Source: Eutypella sp. D-1 | Taxonomy: Eukaryota; Ascomycota; Sordariomycetes; Xylariales; Diatrypaceae | Reading direction: 5' to 3' | Assembly (NCBI GenBank): GCA_023313575.1 | Contig: JAJTTP010000007.1 | Span: forward strand, 1,798,001-1,862,000 | DNA length: 64,000 nucleotides | Notes under the pieces: generated by a model | Told to the model about the DNA's origin: nothing | The model's input: only the letters and a program-made list of their open reading frames with translations | The model's database searches: none | Part shown: positions 50,335-61,067 of the stretch, piece after piece | How the letters are laid out: every line of letters begins with the position of its first letter | Position numbering within the stretch: the first letter of the stretch is position 1 | Made by a program: the position numbers and the translations under genes

Positions 50335-51167
50335 GTTTTTTGGATTTGTGTATTGGGGAGTTGGGAGGGTTGCTGGTGCTGGTTGGTTGGTTGGTTGTTA
50401 GCTATTGGGGGTGTTTGATACTATGAGGTAGTGGGGGATGACCTCGGGAGAGAATGGAAGGGTGACTTTATTCGTTTTACTGTGCAGGTGTACCTAAGTA
50501 GGTAGAGGAATGACTTACTCAACCAGATCTGAATTACTTGAATCCCGTTCCGTTCCGTTCGTTGCACTTTCTTTGCTTGTTGCTCTCTTCACTTGGAGGA
50601 AAGCTCGACCTTTGCTTTGCGTTGCTTTGCCTGCCAATCGCCCCAGCGGACCTATCAGAGCATCATCAATTGGAAGGAAGTTAAAGCAGGAGCAGATTGG
50701 ATATGGCGGATAAGGCTCGGCTAAACCCACAACTGAACCAGACTGACAGGTACGTACCTGCTTCCCCATTATGTCTACGGGTGTACTTTAGGTAAGTACC
50801 TGAATATGCAACGCTAACGGCCATTGGTGCCTTGGCATTGGATCGATGCAACGGCTACGTATGCCAAAGACCTATCTAGGTACATAATATTAGGTAGCTC
50901 TTTAGATAGAGCTCCTCTATCAGACACAGCTTGTGAACAACTACTTCGTAACTGAACTATAGTTAACGTAACACGCAACTTCTTTTACAACCTCACCACT
51001 ACAACTACCACCCCACCACCGTAAATTCAAAACCAATGCGCAGCCTCTCTCCGCTGTCGCCATTCCCCTCCGTTTTCCCCCTTCGTTTCTGTTTTTAGTT
51101 TTTTTCTTCTTCTTCTCGTTTAACTTAGGATTAACTAGCAGGGGGAGTCTGTCTTTCCAGCACCATA
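50335..51167. promoter_or_regulatory. Divergent promoter region, complex I subunit/Wbp1
   Basis: Shared upstream DNA of two divergent genes. It contains GGTT repeats near 50380, TTCCG repeats at 50544-50560, several TACCTA/TAGGTA motifs (50489-50505, 50785-50800, 50875-50900) and a pyrimidine-rich block at 51050-51125 that is the likely Wbp1 leader. No TATA box is evident at a fixed distance. Confidence 0.5.
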
Positions 51168-52905
51168 ATGAGGTCGCTAGCATCCTTCCTTGTCCTGCTA
51201 CTGGCCACAATCGCCTATGCTGCCAGTGCCACCGGCGACAGGTTGCTGGTGATATTAGAAGATGTCGCTCAGAAGGCCGACTATTCTAAGTTTCTAGGTG
51301 ATCTAGAAGGTATGTAGTGTGTCTGTTGTGCTGTATGCCCGTGCAACCCCGGTGTGCCCCTCCTTCAATTGTTGTCCCTCAATTGCTGCTGCTATAGCTT
51401 CATTCATACCTACTTAGGTAGGCATAGCCACATACCTAAGTAGCAATTGGGGCCAGTTCAAATTCATACAACTTACTTACCCATATCTCTACTTAATATA
51501 TAGGACGCGGATTTGATATTGCCTACGAGACACCTAGAAGCGAGGATTTGAAATTGTTCCATCTTGGCGAGAGATCTTATGATCATGTTCTGCTTCTGCC
51601 TACGAAAGCTAAGGGTAGGTTTCTTGAATTATTTCATATTATTATATTCCTCCCACCTCATACTAACCTTGGAACAGCTCTCGGCCCTAATCTGACGCCC
51701 AACATCCTCTTGGACTTCATCAATGCCAAGGGTAACATTCTCGTTGCCGTTTCCTCCCGAACTACCGTCTCTTCCTCCCTCGTATCCCTCCTCCTCGAGC
51801 TGGATATCCACCTACCTCCCGACCGCACTGGCCTCGTAGTCGACCACTTCAACTACGACCTCAACTCTGCCTCTGAGAAGCACGATGTGCTGGTGCTCCC
51901 CGCCCCTGGTCCTCTCCGCCTAGGTGTCAGAGACTTCTTCAGCCCGGACGCACCCAACGGCGAGCGCCTCGTCTTCCCCAATACCCTCGCCCAGACCCTT
52001 GGCCAGGGTCCCCTCCTTACCCCGATCCTGCGCGCTCCCTCCACGGCTTACAGTTACAACCCTAAGGACCAGGCCGACGAGCTCGATGACCTCTGGGCTG
52101 CCGGAGAACAGCTCTCCCTTGTCACCACGATCCAGGCCCGCAACTCCGCCCGCCTCACTGTCCTAGGCTCCGCTGATGCCCTTACCGATAAGTGGTTCGA
52201 CGCCAAGGTCAAGAAGATCGGCGAGAAGCAGGAAGTCAAGACTCTGAACCGAGACTTCGCCAAGGCTGTCTCTGGCTGGACCTTCAACGAGATCGGCGTC
52301 CTGCGCGTCAATGAGATCGAGCATCACCTGAACGAGGCGGGTCAGAGCAACGCGAGCAACCCTAAGCTCTACCGCATCAAGAACGACGTTGTAAGTCTAT
52401 TTACTTGAATCCCTCTAACCAATTGCTAGATGGTGGCACGGCGCACTAACAAAAATGAAACAAGACCTACTCCATCTCGCTTTCCGAGTACGTGTGGGAT
52501 AAATGGGTGCCCTTCACCCTCACCGAGTCCGACGAGCTGCAGCTCGAGTTCAGCATGCTGTCGCCCTTCCACCGCCTGAACCTGCAGCGGACGACGGAGT
52601 CGCCCCTGTCCCCCGAGGACCAGGACAGCGCGGCGACGTACACGGCCTCGTTCCGGCTGCCCGACCAGCACGGCATCTTCAACTTCAAGGTCAACTACAA
52701 GCGCCCCTTCCTAAGCAACGTCGAGGAGAAGAACACCGTCTCCGTGCGCCAGCTGGCCCACGACGAGTGGCCCCGCAGCTTCGTCATCACCGCCGCCTGG
52801 CCCTGGGTCGCTGGTCTCGGCGCCACCGTCGCCGGCTGGCTCGGCTTCTGCGCCATCTGGCTCTACAGCAAGCCCGCCAAGACGAGCGCCAAGAAGACGC
52901 AGTGA
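51168..52905 (+). CDS. WBP1: Oligosaccharyltransferase subunit Wbp1/OST48
   Basis: Four exons, 51168-51309, 51504-51614, 51678-52390 and 52465-52905, give 468 residues, close to known Wbp1 lengths. Residues 1-22 are a signal peptide (SLASFLVLLLATIAYA). The lumenal part opens with GDRLLVILEDVAQKADYSKF, then FDIAYETPRSEDLKL and YDHVLLLPTKAKALGPNLT, all characteristic of the DDOST/Wbp1 family. A single membrane helix lies near residues 428-457, followed by a short cytosolic tail ending KKTQ, which fits the KKxx ER-retrieval signal of this type I protein. Wbp1 is an essential subunit of the complex that transfers the lipid-linked glycan to Asn-X-Ser/Thr in the ER. The first intron (194 bp) is longer than the others and contains TACCTAAGTAG motifs. 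Frame and phase agree at every junction. Confidence 0.95.
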
Positions 52906-53962
52906 GGTAGATGAGATGAGATGAGAAATGAAGTGGGCGAGGGAAAGGAAGGGGAGGTAAATAAAAGAGGATGATGAATATTAGCACCTTTTCTTTTTCT
53001 CTTGTTTCTATAAAATGGCGTTTGATTGATTGATTCATATTCATTTCACCCTCCAGATAGGCTGGAATTTTTTCGTGCTCTTGTGGAATCGGAATGATCT
53101 GTAAAACTTGTACATGGACGTGAACGTGAGATATGGACTGATGACGGATTCGTGATGCTAAACTAGATCTTCTATATGCAATCGCTACTGATAGCCGCGG
53201 AAGTGCGTGTTGGCCGGCAGGTAGAAACGGGGAAATAGCTATGGTTATCCTCCCGGGAATAATAAGCCGGGACCTCGACTCATTAACTAGCAGCTGCCGG
53301 GAATAAGGAGCTCGTAAAGGGTAGAGACAGTGACACGAGGAGGCCTCCGGTTCGGAAAGGGGGGTGGGGCAAGGAAGCACGGAATAAATTCAAGAAATTC
53401 TACGACATGAGCTGCCCTATTGTTCTACCCGCAAACTGCAGGCGAAGTGTACACACACGGATGAAGAGAAGGGGGAATGGGATGATGGCCCCTTCTCTCC
53501 GAGAGGAGGCCGAGACCGTTCTTCCATCACCACTAGGTAGTATCTGTAAAATAAATTAAGAGCAGACCAATGCCTAATAATACCTACTGCTTGTCTGCTC
53601 TAATCATCCTGCCCCCTCTACCGTGGTATTAACGTCTGCATTACTAACAGCGAAAACGAGTCACGTAGGTAGGGTTAGGATGTTCAGGGCGGCAGGAGAG
53701 GAGAGGCAGGAGATATAGCTAGAAATACTTAGCATTATCATTACCTGTACCTGTGTATATATATATATATACACTTATGCCTGTACCTGTGCGTAAGTAT
53801 AGAGAAGTGTCTAACGCGAGCGGGCGGTCTTTCAGGGCGCTGCTGCGTATGCAGAATAGGATAAACCAAAACTGCTTTATATCTCTCTGCGCGTGCGTGC
53901 GTGCGTGTGTGTGTGTCTACCAGCGCACCCCCCCAAATTTCTCCCTGTCGTCATTAGAGCGC
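52906..53962. other. Convergent intergenic region
   Basis: 3' flank of Wbp1 followed by simple repeats: a TA run at about 53755-53770 and a GCGT/GT run at about 53887-53915. Overlapping frames reflect low-complexity DNA. No gene or RNA is recognised. Confidence 0.5.
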
Positions 53963-55613
53963 TCACTCACGGCGAAACATCCAGCGCAACAAGCAGCGCA
54001 GCGATCCTAGCATAGTGGTCCTGGCCTTGACCACCGTGACCATCGCGGATGAACTCCCCATCGCCATCACCAGCATCCTTAACCCCTCAGCCCCTCCGCC
54101 CCTCTTCACTCCCCCCCCTTTCTCACCCTTACCCTTGCCCTTCTTCTTCGTCCCCCTGCCCACCTCCTTCGTCCCCGAACTTTTCTTCCCCGGCCCCGAC
54201 GACGTCGAAGACCATCGACTAACCGGCTGCACCCGCGACAACGTACCGGGCCCCCCGCGTCCGGGATCACTTCGCGGGCGTCCGCTGCTCTGTCGCCTGT
54301 TATGGTCGAGGTGGCGGGAGTGCGAGTCCTCATCCACGCCGCTGTGACTGCGCGGTCTGCTTCTGCCGCGTAGCCAGGCAGAGGAGGAGGAGCGGGGATC
54401 TCCTAGCATAATCAGTCTGCCTTGCCCCTGTCCCTGTCCCACACCGAGATGGGGATGGGTAGGAGTGTGGCTAGAGTTGGAGTTGGGGTTGGGGTTGGGC
54501 GTGTGGGGTTCGCGGCGTAGCAGGAGGACAGCGCGTTCGCGGTGGCGGCGCTTGAGTTCTGCTTCAGTGTCGCTTTTGCTGCGGTCCTCGTCGTGGTCGC
54601 GCGCCCTATCGCGGATTCCGGACTCGTTGTTGTGCGCGAGGCGTGAGTGGTGGTGCTGGTGGTGCTGGTTGATTCCCGGGTGCGTGGGTCCGGATGTTTG
54701 CTGCGCCTGTGTCTGTGTCTGTATCTGTATCGCAGTCCCTGCGTTCGGGGAAGCACCCCACGAATTTTCGCGCGCCGCCATTCTCTCCGCTCGCGTCAGC
54801 AGCAGGTCGTCGTCATAACGTCGTCTGCCACCTCCTCCACCCCTACTATCGTCATCCCTACGCGCGAGGGACTCCGGGACGAGAAGCCGACGTCGAACCT
54901 CCAACTCGCGCGCCGCATCGCGCGCTCAGAGCCGCGCATCCAGGTCCTCAATGCGGGACCGCAGGGCCGCGTATCCGTCCCCGTCGGCGCCGAAATGTCG
55001 CATCTCGCTCGCGTGAGCGCGGCGTGGCGCGCGCAGGTCTGGTGTTGGGAGTGTGTCGAGGAGGGGTGTCTGCTCCTGGTGCTACTGTTGCTGCATGGCG
55101 TGATGGGTGTTCTCTTCGTCGTGATGATCGTAGAGGTAGTAGTGGCTGCCTGAGAATTCGGCTCCGGGGTTGTAGAGCTAGAAACCCCTGCTATGCGAGG
55201 GGACTCCGTCGGCGGGCGGGATCATGAGATTTGGCATGATTTCGCTGCTCCGTCCGCGCAGGCCTCCTCTCCGGTCTGTAGAACGCGCGCCTCACCGCGC
55301 TATCTATCGGTCCAGGGCACGGCGGCATGGCTCTCGGCGCTCGGGACTCCCCAACATGCTCGGGGCTGCTGCGTGGCGAGGCTAGCGTCCCTTCGAAAGC
55401 CGTGGTGAGTGTGCCGTCCAAGTGGGATTCATCTACGCGGGAGACGGGCCAGCCCGTGCCGAGGTGTGTCGCGTCGGGAGGGTCCTGCTTCCGGAGCCGG
55501 TGCGCGCGCGCGTGCAGGCCGTACATGGGCTGTCTGCTTGTCTGGGTTTCCCTTCGGGAGAACCGCCGCGGAATGGAAAAAGTTCTCGAGGTTGGTAAGG
55601 GAGCGGGTTCCAT
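53963..55613 (-). pseudogene. Broken gene for an unrecognised disordered/coiled-coil protein
   Basis: Reading right to left, an open frame from the ATG at 55613 (MEPAPLPTSRTFSIPRRFSR) runs to 55191. A second frame then carries clearly protein-like sequence to 53963 but is cut by TAG at 55178, TAG at 55082 and TGA at 54926. Between the stops it reads LYNPGAEFSGSHYYLYDHHD, then TPLLDTLPTPDLRAPRR. A coiled-coil-like piece (YAALRSRIEDLDARL) continues straight across the TGA as ARDAARELEVRRRLL. The first stop could be a splice acceptor (TTTCTAG) for a GTGAGG donor at the end of the first frame, which keeps phase. The other two cannot be removed by a normal intron I can find. Both TAGs are one C-to-T step from CAG; the TGA is one step from CGA or TGG. 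The remainder is rich in His, Gln, Arg, Ser and Lys. I do not recognise the family. Recoding or sequence error are alternatives. Confidence 0.45.
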
Positions 55614-57240
55614 GGAAAGGAACGGCCTACTACGTTTCGATATGGTAGTAATAAATAAATAAATACTGGGTATTAATATGATATATATATATAACGTAAA
55701 ATACCCATGGTCTATTACTTTTCCATAAGTACTCATAATCCATCCTCGATGATCGGGTAGTCTTCGGCTGTTTTCAACTATAAACCAATCCCCTTCACTA
55801 AATGCAGCTGCATAACCAGTGCAGTGATACAACCAGTTCTACTCAGCAAGACTTGTTCATTCGGGTATATGTCAAACTTGATTAAGAACGGGATCATTCA
55901 TCCATCCATGAGAATGTTCCATGAATCACACCCCTCCAAACACCAGGTTTCCGCACAAACCTCGTGCCAAGGTTGCAGGCCCCGTCTGATGTCGAATGTG
56001 CCCCGGGTTATGTGTAACCTTCCACATGGGATGATTTACCATATCCCGTACGACTGTAACCCGAGGGTGTCTTACTCGCCACGCCGCCGGTGATTCAATG
56101 ACGGGGTTCCGGCATGGGATTGGCTGGTAGGGCGGTTTCGTACCTCTGCGATGCGAGCTGATTCAGTGAATAACTTAACTTCCAATACACGGGGACAAGA
56201 ACAAGGGGGGCGATTTTTATCATCTAGGATCCTGGAATTTCTTTTATAGGAGAATGATCAAGTTGTGCCTTCGTTATATTGAAGTAAGGCGCAGGTTTTA
56301 TTAGTTTAAGGCGTAGATCAACAGATAGGGGGTTTAGGCAGCGGAAAAGGGGTCATAAGTGGGTCACCACCAATGCCTGGAGTTATAGCTAATCCCACAT
56401 CTCGAACGAGTTAATCGCTACGCAACCCATCTATATATCTCCAGCCTCTTCCTACCAGAACAACGAGTTTGACGAACCATCTGAGCACCCTATACTTGGA
56501 ACAAAAATACAATGAAAGAAGTCGGGAGCTTCGACACCTGCGGACTGTTGCGCGGAGCGGGTTGGTAGTACCTAGGCCTTTACAACACAACACAACGTAG
56601 CGCAGCGTACATAACGGCAAAGTCAATACAACACAGCATAACACAACGCAGTACAGTGTGATGGATATGTGTATAGTATAGGTAAGAGATACGATTTCCA
56701 AGATGATTCCCACATTGCCTTCCGAGTATGCTTCCGCTGTGCATCGTCACGCGGTATGTTATGTAAACGTGGCGGCGGCTGCGGCTTAGGAATACATACA
56801 CGAACACACGCGCGCATACACACACACACACATATATATAGATATAGATATGCAAGATATTTCAACAAGGCCTCAGATAGAGATACAAGTGAATAGACAT
56901 ATTCGTCACATAAGCCGACATACGAATATACAAGGGAGGTAAAAAAATAAACCCTCGAACGGAGGGAAAAACCAATCAGTTCAATCCACCCCTTAAACCC
57001 CGAAATGGCATAAAATGCATTCTGTGCCCTTTTTCTTTCCTCCTTTGGCAAAAAGAAAAAGGAAAATATCAAGCTGCAAGAAAAGGAGAAAGACAATGGG
57101 AAAAAAGAAGAACCAGACAGACAGACGACTGACGGTCTTCCCTCCGTTACCCAACGAAACCCCGAATTCAAAAACACCTAGAACGCCCCCCAAAAGAACC
57201 TCCCATTCCCCCAAAAGCGCCGGGCCAAAAATGCAAAAAG

Positions 57241-57263
57241 AAAAAAAAAAAAAAAAAAAAAAA
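57241..57263. repeat. Run of 23 A
   Basis: An uninterrupted 23-base adenine run inside an A-rich, purine-biased block downstream of the RNR-inhibitor gene. On that gene's strand it is a T run, so it is not its poly(A) tail; a processed, reverse-inserted transcript is possible, but no coding body is attached. Confidence 0.85.
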
Positions 57264-57620
57264 GAAATGTCGTCGTGCATGGTATCATCCGCCAATCCCC
57301 CCAACCCGCAACCTCCTTTGCTTTCCCTTCGCTTCCGCCCACAGCCCAGAATACACAGAAACCAAGGTAAAAGTAAATACACACAGAGAAAGAAAAGGAG
57401 AAAAACACCCCCGTATCCAGTCGAAGGTATCGGTATGATCGTCGCAACGAGGGAAAAAAAGGAAGAAAAAAAGTAAACGAGGAACAAGACGGGAAAAGAC
57501 GGCGGAGTCCACCACTCCAGTCTCCCAGTCTGCCAAGCTCATTCGCCTCATGCGACAAAACCCCCAACGGCGTCCGCCGTGCAATTCTCCAGGTCCCTCC
57601 ACATGAAATCGTACATGGCG

Positions 57621-57644
57621 TAGGTAGGTAGGTAGGTAGGTAGG
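57621..57644. repeat. TAGG x6 microsatellite
   Basis: Six perfect TAGG copies, about 180 bases downstream of the RNR-inhibitor stop codon. It is the simplest form of the TAGGTA motif seen elsewhere in the window. Confidence 0.85.
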
Positions 57645-57823
57645 CGGTATCGGGTCCGCCCCACGCCGCCGCGGTCTCCCTTTGTGACTCATCTCATCCA
57701 AGCTTATAAGCCAGATGTGCTCTTTCGTTTCGCTGGATTGTATGTATTTTATTGAGAGGGTCGCGTGTGTGGGTAACTATGCGACTATGCGATTATGCGA
57801 TCCAGATGTAGATCCGGACCAGC

Positions 57824-58720
57824 TCAGATACCGCTCATCTCAACCTCCCAGCTGCGCTCGCAATCGAGGAAGTCGGCCTCGTCGAAGTCGTCGGCGTCGA
57901 CGACCATGACGTTCTCCTGTTCGAGGGCCGGCTTGTCAGGGCCAGCGATGGCGGTGGCGGCAGCGATAGCAGGGGTATTGGCGGAGATGGCGGCGGCCGC
58001 GGGCGCCGGCGCCTCGACTGATGCCTTGTTCCTCAGCCTGCCGGTCCGAGGCACGGCCATGACTCTCCCGGTATTGGCGACGTTGCTGCCCCAGAAGCCA
58101 GCACCGAGGCTGAGGCCTAGCCGGTCCGCCGGCTCGTCCTCGTCCTCAGCAAAGGAGCGCTTCCGGGTCTTCGCCGCCGCCGTTAGGGACTCGGTGCTCG
58201 CTACGGTGTCCTGGCTGCTCGTGAGACCGGGCATGTCGTCGTAATCGTCATCATCATCGATGGCCGTCCGGTGGTAGGGGCCCGGGCTCGCGGTGAAGGC
58301 GCCAGTCTCGGGCTGCGTGGCCAGACCTCCGACCTTGTTGATGCCGCAGAAGGGCAGGAGTTCGCGCGGGGAGGAGAAAGCGTTGGCGCGGGAGCGGCTC
58401 TCAGAGGGGGCAGAGGAGGAGAGCGGCTTAGAGGCGGACTCGTCCCAGAGGGCGAAGGCGCCGTACGACGACCCAGTCTTGTAGCCCTCAGGGACGGACT
58501 TCCGGACGCGCATGCCGACGGAGAGCAGGTTGGTCTGGACCGAGGAGGGCAGCGAGGGCTGGATCGGGTTGGGGGTCTGCGCACCCCGTGGTGGTATGTC
58601 GGCCAGGGGAGAAGGGGAAGAAGAAGAAAGGTTTCCGGTGGTGAAGAAGGAGGTGATCTGGCGCTGGGCGGGATCGCTGGCGGCGCCTGCGAATTGGCGT
58701 TTCGTACGCGGCGCCGACAT
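57824..58720 (-). CDS. Spd1/Dif1-type ribonucleotide reductase inhibitor with PIP box
   Basis: A single exon of 298 residues from the ATG at 58720. Residues 19-26 read QRQITSFF, an exact Q-x-x-I-x-x-F-F PCNA-interacting (PIP) box, preceded by the basic RTKRQF. Residues 66-83 (LSVGMRVRKSVPEGYKTG) match the conserved block I associate with the fungal RNR-inhibitor family (Spd1, Dif1, Hug1-like). These small, mostly disordered proteins restrain dNTP synthesis by binding or relocating the small RNR subunit. In fission yeast, Spd1 is destroyed through PCNA and CRL4-Cdt2. A basic RKRSF motif lies near residue 192, and the C-terminus is acidic (VDADDFDEADFLD). Compared with a canonical PIP degron, the Thr is present, but the Asp after it is Ser, and there is no basic residue four positions after FF. 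PCNA binding is therefore better supported than PCNA-coupled degradation. The middle is Ala/Ser/Pro-rich. Confidence 0.72.
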   Translation of the reverse strand: MSAPRTKRQFAGAASDPAQRQITSFFTTGNLSSSSPSPLADIPPRGAQTPNPIQPSLPSSVQTNLLSVGMRVRKSVPEGYKTGSSYGAFALWDESASKPLSSSAPSESRSRANAFSSPRELLPFCGINKVGGLATQPETGAFTASPGPYHRTAIDDDDDYDDMPGLTSSQDTVASTESLTAAAKTRKRSFAEDEDEPADRLGLSLGAGFWGSNVANTGRVMAVPRTGRLRNKASVEAPAPAAAAISANTPAIAAATAIAGPDKPALEQENVMVVDADDFDEADFLDCERSWEVEMSGI

Positions 58721-58865
58721 GGTCTCCAGGGTTTTGGTATAAGTGGGAAATTAATTGGTATTATTGTGGATTTGGATATTTGGATATGGGATCTGAGATG
58801 ATCCGATCAAGCGGAGCAGGATGGATTATGGACCCGGTACAATGGAAATTTTATCGGGATCGCAG

Positions 58866-58888
58866 TGGAATGGAATGGAATGGAATGG
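58866..58888. repeat. TGGAA x4 repeat
   Basis: Four perfect TGGAA copies plus TGG, about 145 bases upstream of the RNR-inhibitor start codon; on that gene's strand the unit is TTCCA. It is a microsatellite in a promoter. Confidence 0.8.
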
Positions 58889-59112
58889 CGGGATGACAAA
58901 AATGGCGGAATGGGATACGCAAAAACGTCGTCGTATTCATAAATTGTGTTGCTGTAGCCGGGCCAACCAACCGCATCCAAGTGAAGTTAGGCGGGTGGGT
59001 TAGCTTGGTATAATGAATCGATTAATCAATCAATTGCGAAAAGTTGATTAGATTAGATAGGTAATTGAAGCACTTTTTTTGGCAAGAAGAAAGAGGGGAT
59101 AGGGGAGAGGAG

Positions 59113-59183
59113 AGGGGAGAGTGAGATAATATTAGAGAAGAGGGGAGAGTGAGATAATATTAGAGAAGAGGGGAGAGTGAGAT
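59113..59183. repeat. 28-bp tandem repeat, 2.5 copies
   Basis: Two exact 28-base copies (59113-59140 and 59141-59168) and the first 15 bases of a third. Each unit starts AGGGGAGAGTGAGATAATAT. It sits about 400 bases upstream of the RNR-inhibitor start. Perfect identity suggests recent duplication. Confidence 0.9.
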
Positions 59184-60357
59184 CTGGTGATGATGACATG
59201 TGAGGAAGAGGAGGAGTAAAGATGGGTGGGAGGGAGAGAGGCTGGGGGCGTTGTTAACTGGCCAGTGTTCAGTGGTCAGTGGTCAGTGGCCAGTGTTTGA
59301 GGGCAGTGCAGCGCAGCGCATTAAGGTTCAGTGGGGAAATTGGTGGAGGCCCGGTCCTGCCCCAAGGGGGATCGATTCTTGGGGGTGGGTGGTGGCAGTG
59401 GTGGTGGTTGGCCGCGTGCAATGGCACCGTGTTTTTTCGCGTTAAGTGGAACAAGGGGGGGTTGGCCAAATTGCCAAGTCCAAAACCAGTCCCGGTTGGC
59501 TTATCTAATCCAGTCCAATGTTCCGGGCCGAGTTCTCCCAGTGGAGTTCAACTTAATATGGTGGAGCGGCAGCAGCAGGTTAAGACGGTGGTGTGGATAT
59601 CTCGGTACAGGTTGTACAGAAATACTCAGTACACGGTACGAAGTAGTATGAGGTCTACGGGATTATTTGTTTTGTAAGGGGTCCGTTATGTAACCGGATG
59701 GTTTATGTTAGAGATAAACCTCTTTTTTAGGGGGAGGGAGGGATTCAAAAGGGAGGAGACGAATCACTTCACGTGTATTAAGCGTCGTGATTACAGCATT
59801 CAATGCCCTGGTCTTATCCCCCCCCTTGGATTTCCGGTTTGTGCTGCACGCATGTACAATGGCATTATGTAACTTTGGGACAGAAGCAGAAACATGCATG
59901 CACATATATACTTCGCTAGGTAGATTAGTAGGTTGGTGGTCGGTAGGTATCTCAGTAACCAGATATGTTCGAAGTGCAAATTTCTATCCCCATTATAAGT
60001 CCCGGAGGTCCTCCGTATCTAGGGTTTTGCAGAGAGAATCCGGAAATGAACACCTTGATGGATACGTTACCTGCAAAACTTCCCCGATGAAACTTTCGAG
60101 ATAATGCAAGCTAAAGTTTTTAGTACAGCCCTGGAAGCTTCGCGAGATAGCAAATCCACAGTACGGCATAAAAGGCAAATTCACACCAAGGGGTGGGGAG
60201 AGGGGGGGTTGCAACGCAGTATTAGGATACGATACTCGAGGTATGGCAAACTACAGACGAGAGACCGGGGGGATTCTTACGGTTACACTGTTCTAGCGGC
60301 ACCGTGGGGACGTGTCCGGACCGGCACCACATCACGAAGCATCGAACAAACAAACCA

Positions 60358-60564
60358 TCACAGATACGTATAAAAGGAGAGGGCCCGTACAGAGAGAGAT
60401 TTGTGGAACTCGTCGATTCGCCTAGCAGTGAAAAAGAGGAAATCGGGTTTATCATTCGGGGCCCACTGCACTTCGAAGTATGTAAGCAAGCGATCCTCAA
60501 TCGCAGTTCCACGTCCTCGCACTGCCGGGGGACCGACCCCGGCTTGCTCATGTGGAAAGGCCAT
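60358..60564 (-). CDS. Small hypothetical ORF, 68 residues
   Basis: A true ATG at 60564, with purine at -3 and G at +4, opens a 68-codon frame containing RLLTYFEVQWAPNDKPDF and LFFTARRIDEFHKSL. The residue mix is more protein-like than that of neighbouring frames, but overlapping frames on both strands are also open. There is no recognised domain, signal peptide or intron. It may be a real small protein or chance. Confidence 0.2.
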   Translation of the reverse strand: MAFPHEQAGVGPPAVRGRGTAIEDRLLTYFEVQWAPNDKPDFLFFTARRIDEFHKSLSVRALSFYTYL

Positions 60565-61067
60565 TTCCTTCCTAGCTGTCCACCCACGGAGGCAGAGTCG
60601 ACCACTCCCTCGTCGTCATTATAATCGTATCATCAATATCAAATCAAGCCATGACGAGTTTCGCGCAATACACACACGTGGCAGAGAGGAAAAGAGAGAG
60701 AAAAAGTCGAAGATTTGTGTGCGCGTGAGAGAAAAAAGTAGAAACCCATTTTTTGCGGAGAAAAAACCATGCAAGATATCAGGACCCCAAACGCCCCGTC
60801 TGTATTGAGAGGATCTTTTTAGGTATCCGTCGTCTATCTGCACTGACGTAGATGTCCGTAGGAGAGCGGTGGTCGAGGTTGCGTCTTCTTCTTCTCCAAT
60901 GCCCGAACGGGACAAGAGTGATGCCCTTTTTGTTTTCTCTTCTCTAATAATGTGCCCATGCCATCTTGAGAGTGCTCTGCAGATATCCGATGCCGTTACC
61001 ATCAATGTTCGCGACCAACCAAATGCCCAATAACGAAGGAAAAAAACCAGACCAGGTTTTTAATCCT

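Larger units (their letters stand above)
55614..57823. other. Intergenic region with simple repeats
   Basis: No protein-like frame is seen. Contents include an AAAT run and TA run near 55651-55690, CA/TA microsatellites at about 56815-56850, a long A-rich, purine-biased block at 57030-57480 with a run of 23 A, and six TAGG copies at 57621-57644. The right end is the 3' flank of the RNR-inhibitor gene. Confidence 0.5.
58721..61067. other. Intergenic: RNR-inhibitor promoter and eS27 3' flank
   Basis: This contains TGGAA repeats (58866-58888), a 28 bp tandem repeat (59113-59183), AGTGGTCAGTGG-type repeats near 59268-59296, and one small open frame at 60358-60564. Otherwise it holds GT-rich DNA near 59370-59410 and A-rich DNA near 60690-60780. 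No RNA gene is recognised. Confidence 0.5.

Noticed and set aside
56993..57487. 164-codon Phe-rich frame on the minus strand
   Set aside because: It is the complement of the A-rich purine block, so a low-complexity artefact and not a membrane protein.
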